A DNA stretch of 64,000 nt from UBA5972 sp964567685. Its GTDB lineage: Bacteria > Pseudomonadota > Alphaproteobacteria > Rhodobacterales > Rhodobacteraceae. The notes under the pieces are model-generated. The model saw only the letters and a list, made by a program, of their open reading frames with translations. It had not been told where the DNA came from and searched no databases. This document shows positions 61,848 to 64,000 of the stretch, piece after piece. Where the stretch lies: assembly GCA_964567685.1 (NCBI GenBank), contig CAZMNO010000010.1, positions 1 through 64,000 of the forward strand, given 5' to 3'. A program made the translations under genes and the position numbers. Every line of letters starts with the position of its first letter. Position 1 is the stretch's first letter.

Positions 61848-62774
61848 CTAGGAGACTTGCGCTTTCGGATGAGTCTTTTGGTAGACTTCCATCAGGCGCG
61901 CCTGATCGACGGCGGTATAGGCCTGCGTGGTTGAGAGCGACGCGTGGCCGAGCAGTTCCTGAATGCTTCTGAGATCTCCGCCTGCAGCCAGAAGATGCGT
62001 CGCAAAGGAATGGCGCAGGGCGTGCGGTGTTGCGCTGGCAGGCAGACCAAGTGCCAGACGCAGGTTTTCCAGCCGGTGCTGGATCAGGCGCGGGTTGAGC
62101 CTCCCGCCACGTGCGCCGCGAAAGAGAGGGGATGTGGCGTCAAACCGATGGGGGCATTCCGCGAGGTATTGCGTGACCGCCTGCTGTGCCGGTGCAATCA
62201 CGGGCACCAGCCGTTCCTTGTTCCCCTTACCGCGGATACGCAACATTTCGGGCAACGGTGTGTCGCTGAAATTGAGGCCAAGTGCTTCTGAGATGCGCAG
62301 ACCACAGCCATAAAGCAGCGTGACTACGGCTTGATCGCGCAGAATGATCCAGCGCTCGGTTGTTTCATCGTCAATACCGCTGATCAGATCGCGTGCCGCC
62401 TCGGTGGACACCGGGCGAGGGATTGCTGCCTGGAATTTCGGTGCTCGGGTTGCCAGAACGGCGGTTGGCTCAAAGCTTTCGCGCTCGCCAAACCAGCGGA
62501 AGAACCCTTTGACGGCAGAAAGGGCACGCGCCAGCGAGCGGGCAGAGACCCCGCGGCGTCGCTCAAATGCCATCCAGGCGCGCATGTCGGTGAGCGAAAC
62601 GGCTTTCAAACCGCTTGTGGCTACTGGTCCTCCGGTGTGGGTTGCCAGAAAATGTAAGAATCCCGCGACATCGCGCCGATAGGCGTCAATCGTCTTGTCA
62701 GCTGCCCCTCCCAAAGCCTGAATGGAGGAAAGCCAGTCCCCGAGCAGTTGCTGCGTGCCGGGTGCAAGTGGCAT
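61848..62774 (-). CDS. xerC: Tyrosine recombinase XerC
   Basis: A 308-residue recombinase that resolves chromosome dimers with XerD at dif. The N-terminal SAM-like DNA-binding domain (about residues 1-100) precedes the catalytic domain: Arg in GCGLRISEALGL, Lys in GKGNKERLVP, HALRHSFATHLL, and the nucleophile Tyr in HASLSTTQAYTAV. Its start overlaps the DUF484 stop by one base. The DUF484-xerC pairing is a known chromosomal arrangement, so this is the housekeeping gene rather than a mobile integrase. Confidence 0.93.
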   Translation of the reverse strand: MPLAPGTQQLLGDWLSSIQALGGAADKTIDAYRRDVAGFLHFLATHTGGPVATSGLKAVSLTDMRAWMAFERRRGVSARSLARALSAVKGFFRWFGERESFEPTAVLATRAPKFQAAIPRPVSTEAARDLISGIDDETTERWIILRDQAVVTLLYGCGLRISEALGLNFSDTPLPEMLRIRGKGNKERLVPVIAPAQQAVTQYLAECPHRFDATSPLFRGARGGRLNPRLIQHRLENLRLALGLPASATPHALRHSFATHLLAAGGDLRSIQELLGHASLSTTQAYTAVDQARLMEVYQKTHPKAQVS

Positions 62775-63490
62775 CAGCCAAGCCAGCGGCGCATGGAGCG
62801 TTCAAAAACACCGGTCAGAAACACCAGAAGATCCGTGCCCTGATTGGGGTGGAACTGATGCGGGTCTTCTGAACCCAGCGCCAGCATCCCCGGCAGGTTG
62901 CCCGCCCCGAGATCAAGCCGCATCAGAGCTTCGGACCTGATCCAGGTCGCCTTGTCGCCGTAAAGTGCGTGTGAGGCTTTGCTTACCTGGCGCAATGTCA
63001 CGCCGCGCGCCGCCATGTTGCGCCCCTCGGTGATATATTCCTCAATCGAGCCGGGGCTGTAAAAGCCGATCGTATCGCCGTGTTCCGCGACAAGCTGGTT
63101 TTGCGACATCGGGTTGTTCTGGGTTGATTCCAGGGCTAGCCTGACTGCATCGACTTTCAGAATGTCACGAACTTCAGCCCCGAGACTGCACAGAAATTCC
63201 GTGAAATCAAGAGGTTCCAGAATGGCCAGCACGGCGCGCTGTATCTGTTTGGTACCCGCAAGATTTTCATAAGCCGCCGCAATGACGCTTTGATGCGTAT
63301 CCTCAAGCCGGTCAAACCGCTGTTCCAACCGCTCCATCGCCACGCCTCGCAGATCGACAACGTTTTCACCAATACTGCGATCATTGGCTTCCGCCAGCGC
63401 CTTCATCAGGTCACGATCCTGAAGGATCATTTCCGGCTCCTGCAACAGCTGATCCCGCAGTTGATCAAGCGCGCCTGTCGATTTGTTCAT
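62774..63490 (-). CDS. DUF484 family protein
   Basis: A 238-residue GAF-like protein of the DUF484 family. A helical N-terminal part with LLQEPEMILQDRDLMKALAE and the motif NVVDLRGVAMERLEQR leads into a GAF-type domain ending LPGMLALGSEDPHQFHP. It lies just upstream of xerC, as in many proteobacteria. No biochemical role is established. ATG at 63490 is chosen; a TTG twelve bases upstream is in frame. Confidence 0.9.
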   Translation of the reverse strand: MNKSTGALDQLRDQLLQEPEMILQDRDLMKALAEANDRSIGENVVDLRGVAMERLEQRFDRLEDTHQSVIAAAYENLAGTKQIQRAVLAILEPLDFTEFLCSLGAEVRDILKVDAVRLALESTQNNPMSQNQLVAEHGDTIGFYSPGSIEEYITEGRNMAARGVTLRQVSKASHALYGDKATWIRSEALMRLDLGAGNLPGMLALGSEDPHQFHPNQGTDLLVFLTGVFERSMRRWLG

Positions 63491-63540
63491 TGCCTGCCCC
63501 AATCCCCAGTTATTGTTTTTTAAGTGCCGCTTTTACTCCG

Positions 63541-64000
63541 CTAAAGGATTTTCTGCCCCGTTGACGCCCAGTCTTTCATGAACGCATCCAGCCCGTTCTT
63601 GGTCAGTGGATGATCTGCCAGTTTCTTCAGAACGCCGGGCGGTGCCGTCACCACATCGGCCCCGACCAGCGCACAATCGGATATGTGGTTGACCGTGCGC
63701 GCCGAGGCCGCCAGAATTTGGGTCTCAAAATCATAATTGTCATAGATTGTGCGAATGTCCGCGATCAGGTCCATCCCATCAAGATTGATGTCATCAAGCC
63801 GCCCGATAAAGGGCGAGATGAAGGTGGCCCCCGCCTTGGCCGCCAAAAGCGCCTGGTTGGCGGAAAAGCACAGAGTAACGTTGACCATGTTGCCTTCACC
63901 GGTCAGCACCTTGCAGGCCTTGAGCCCGTCCCATGTCAGGGGCACCTTGATGGCGATATTGTCGGCGATCTTGGCCAACTTGCGCCCTTCGGCGATCATG
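63541..64000 (-). CDS. Transaldolase / fructose-6-phosphate aldolase-like protein, 5' end outside the window
   Basis: The C-terminal 152-153 residues of a small transaldolase (usual length about 217). The Schiff-base Lys is in IAIKVPLTWDG, followed by NVTLCFSANQALLAAKAGA and FISPFIGRLDDI, typical of the TalC/FSA group. The first ~65 residues lie beyond the window edge. The pentose-phosphate transaldolase role is more likely than fructose-6-phosphate aldolase in this order, but sequence here does not decide. Confidence 0.92.
   Translation of the reverse strand, partial: MIAEGRKLAKIADNIAIKVPLTWDGLKACKVLTGEGNMVNVTLCFSANQALLAAKAGATFISPFIGRLDDINLDGMDLIADIRTIYDNYDFETQILAASARTVNHISDCALVGADVVTAPPGVLKKLADHPLTKNGLDAFMKDWASTGQKIL

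Noticed and set aside
61848..62774. xerC as integrase of a mobile element
   Set aside because: It is coupled to a DUF484 gene, the usual chromosomal setting, and matches XerC closely. No att repeats were seen around it.

Overview
The window looks like chromosomal DNA of a marine alphaproteobacterium of the Rhodobacteraceae (Roseobacter group). This rests on gene content, not on a database search: a phaZ / phaC-phaP-phaR cluster, a sarcosine oxidase soxBDAG operon, an alphaproteobacterial single-cysteine DksA, a PIN protein like R. sphaeroides RSP_2648, CobS/CobT cobaltochelatase subunits, a Hint-domain secreted protein, and a cupin of the DMSP-lyase family. Genes are tightly packed, with many ATGA or TGATG overlaps and moderately high GC. 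The few AT-richer patches coincide with odd or orphan genes.

Layout. 1-2.7 kb: the 3' part of a tRNA-Tyr, then an accessory block (DUF2182, DUF1326, HxlR regulator) closed by a degenerate copy of the tRNA 3' end. 2.9-5.6 kb: a Hint protein, a small periplasmic protein and a glycosyltransferase-like protein. 5.7-9.5 kb: the histidine cluster hisB-hisH-hisA-(small CxxC protein)-hisF-hisE, with a DUF2147 gene on the opposite strand inside it. 9.7-14.3 kb: a DegT-type aminotransferase, two tandem paralogous secreted proteins of unknown family, and a LysR regulator divergent from an ornithine cyclodeaminase homologue. 14.3-18.7 kb: polyhydroxyalkanoate metabolism with clear TGC-rich PhaR operator candidates. 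18.7-28.9 kb: FAD monooxygenase, DksA, an AAA+/GNAT/lipoprotein/VWA operon, cytochrome P450, M48 protease, PIN protein, RlmI-type methyltransferase and a lipoprotein. 29-35.5 kb: sarcosine oxidase soxB-(two periplasmic proteins)-soxD-soxA-soxG. 35.8-38.5 kb: ccmI-ruvX-DUF1289-degenerate aspartic protease. 38.7-46.9 kb: an orphan ADP-ribosylglycohydrolase, a dioxygenase, a TSUP transporter, dusA, a Tat-exported MBL hydrolase, a class I glutamine amidotransferase and pepN. 47-50.1 kb: DMSP-lyase-like cupin, SDR, gatB. 50.1-55.5 kb: an AT-rich intergenic region with two perfect DnaA boxes, DUF4177, bolA, a J-domain protein and cobS-(unknown)-cobT. 55.5-58.3 kb: dTDP-sugar genes rmlB-rmlD-rmlA. 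58.5-61.5 kb: a decayed IS630-type element and a large calcium-binding repeat gene broken by one in-frame stop. 61.8-64 kb: xerC, a DUF484 gene and the 3' part of a transaldolase-like aldolase.

Most of the window is core metabolism. The accessory signals are the tRNA-flanked block at the start, small unknown genes lodged inside conserved operons (his, sox, cobST), the tandem secreted paralogues, the IS remnant and the nonsense-split repeat protein. I did not find a complete defence island, prophage or CRISPR array. The strongest candidates for undescribed biology are the DUF1326/DUF2182/HxlR module, the MoxR/VWA/lipoprotein operon, and the operon-embedded small proteins.
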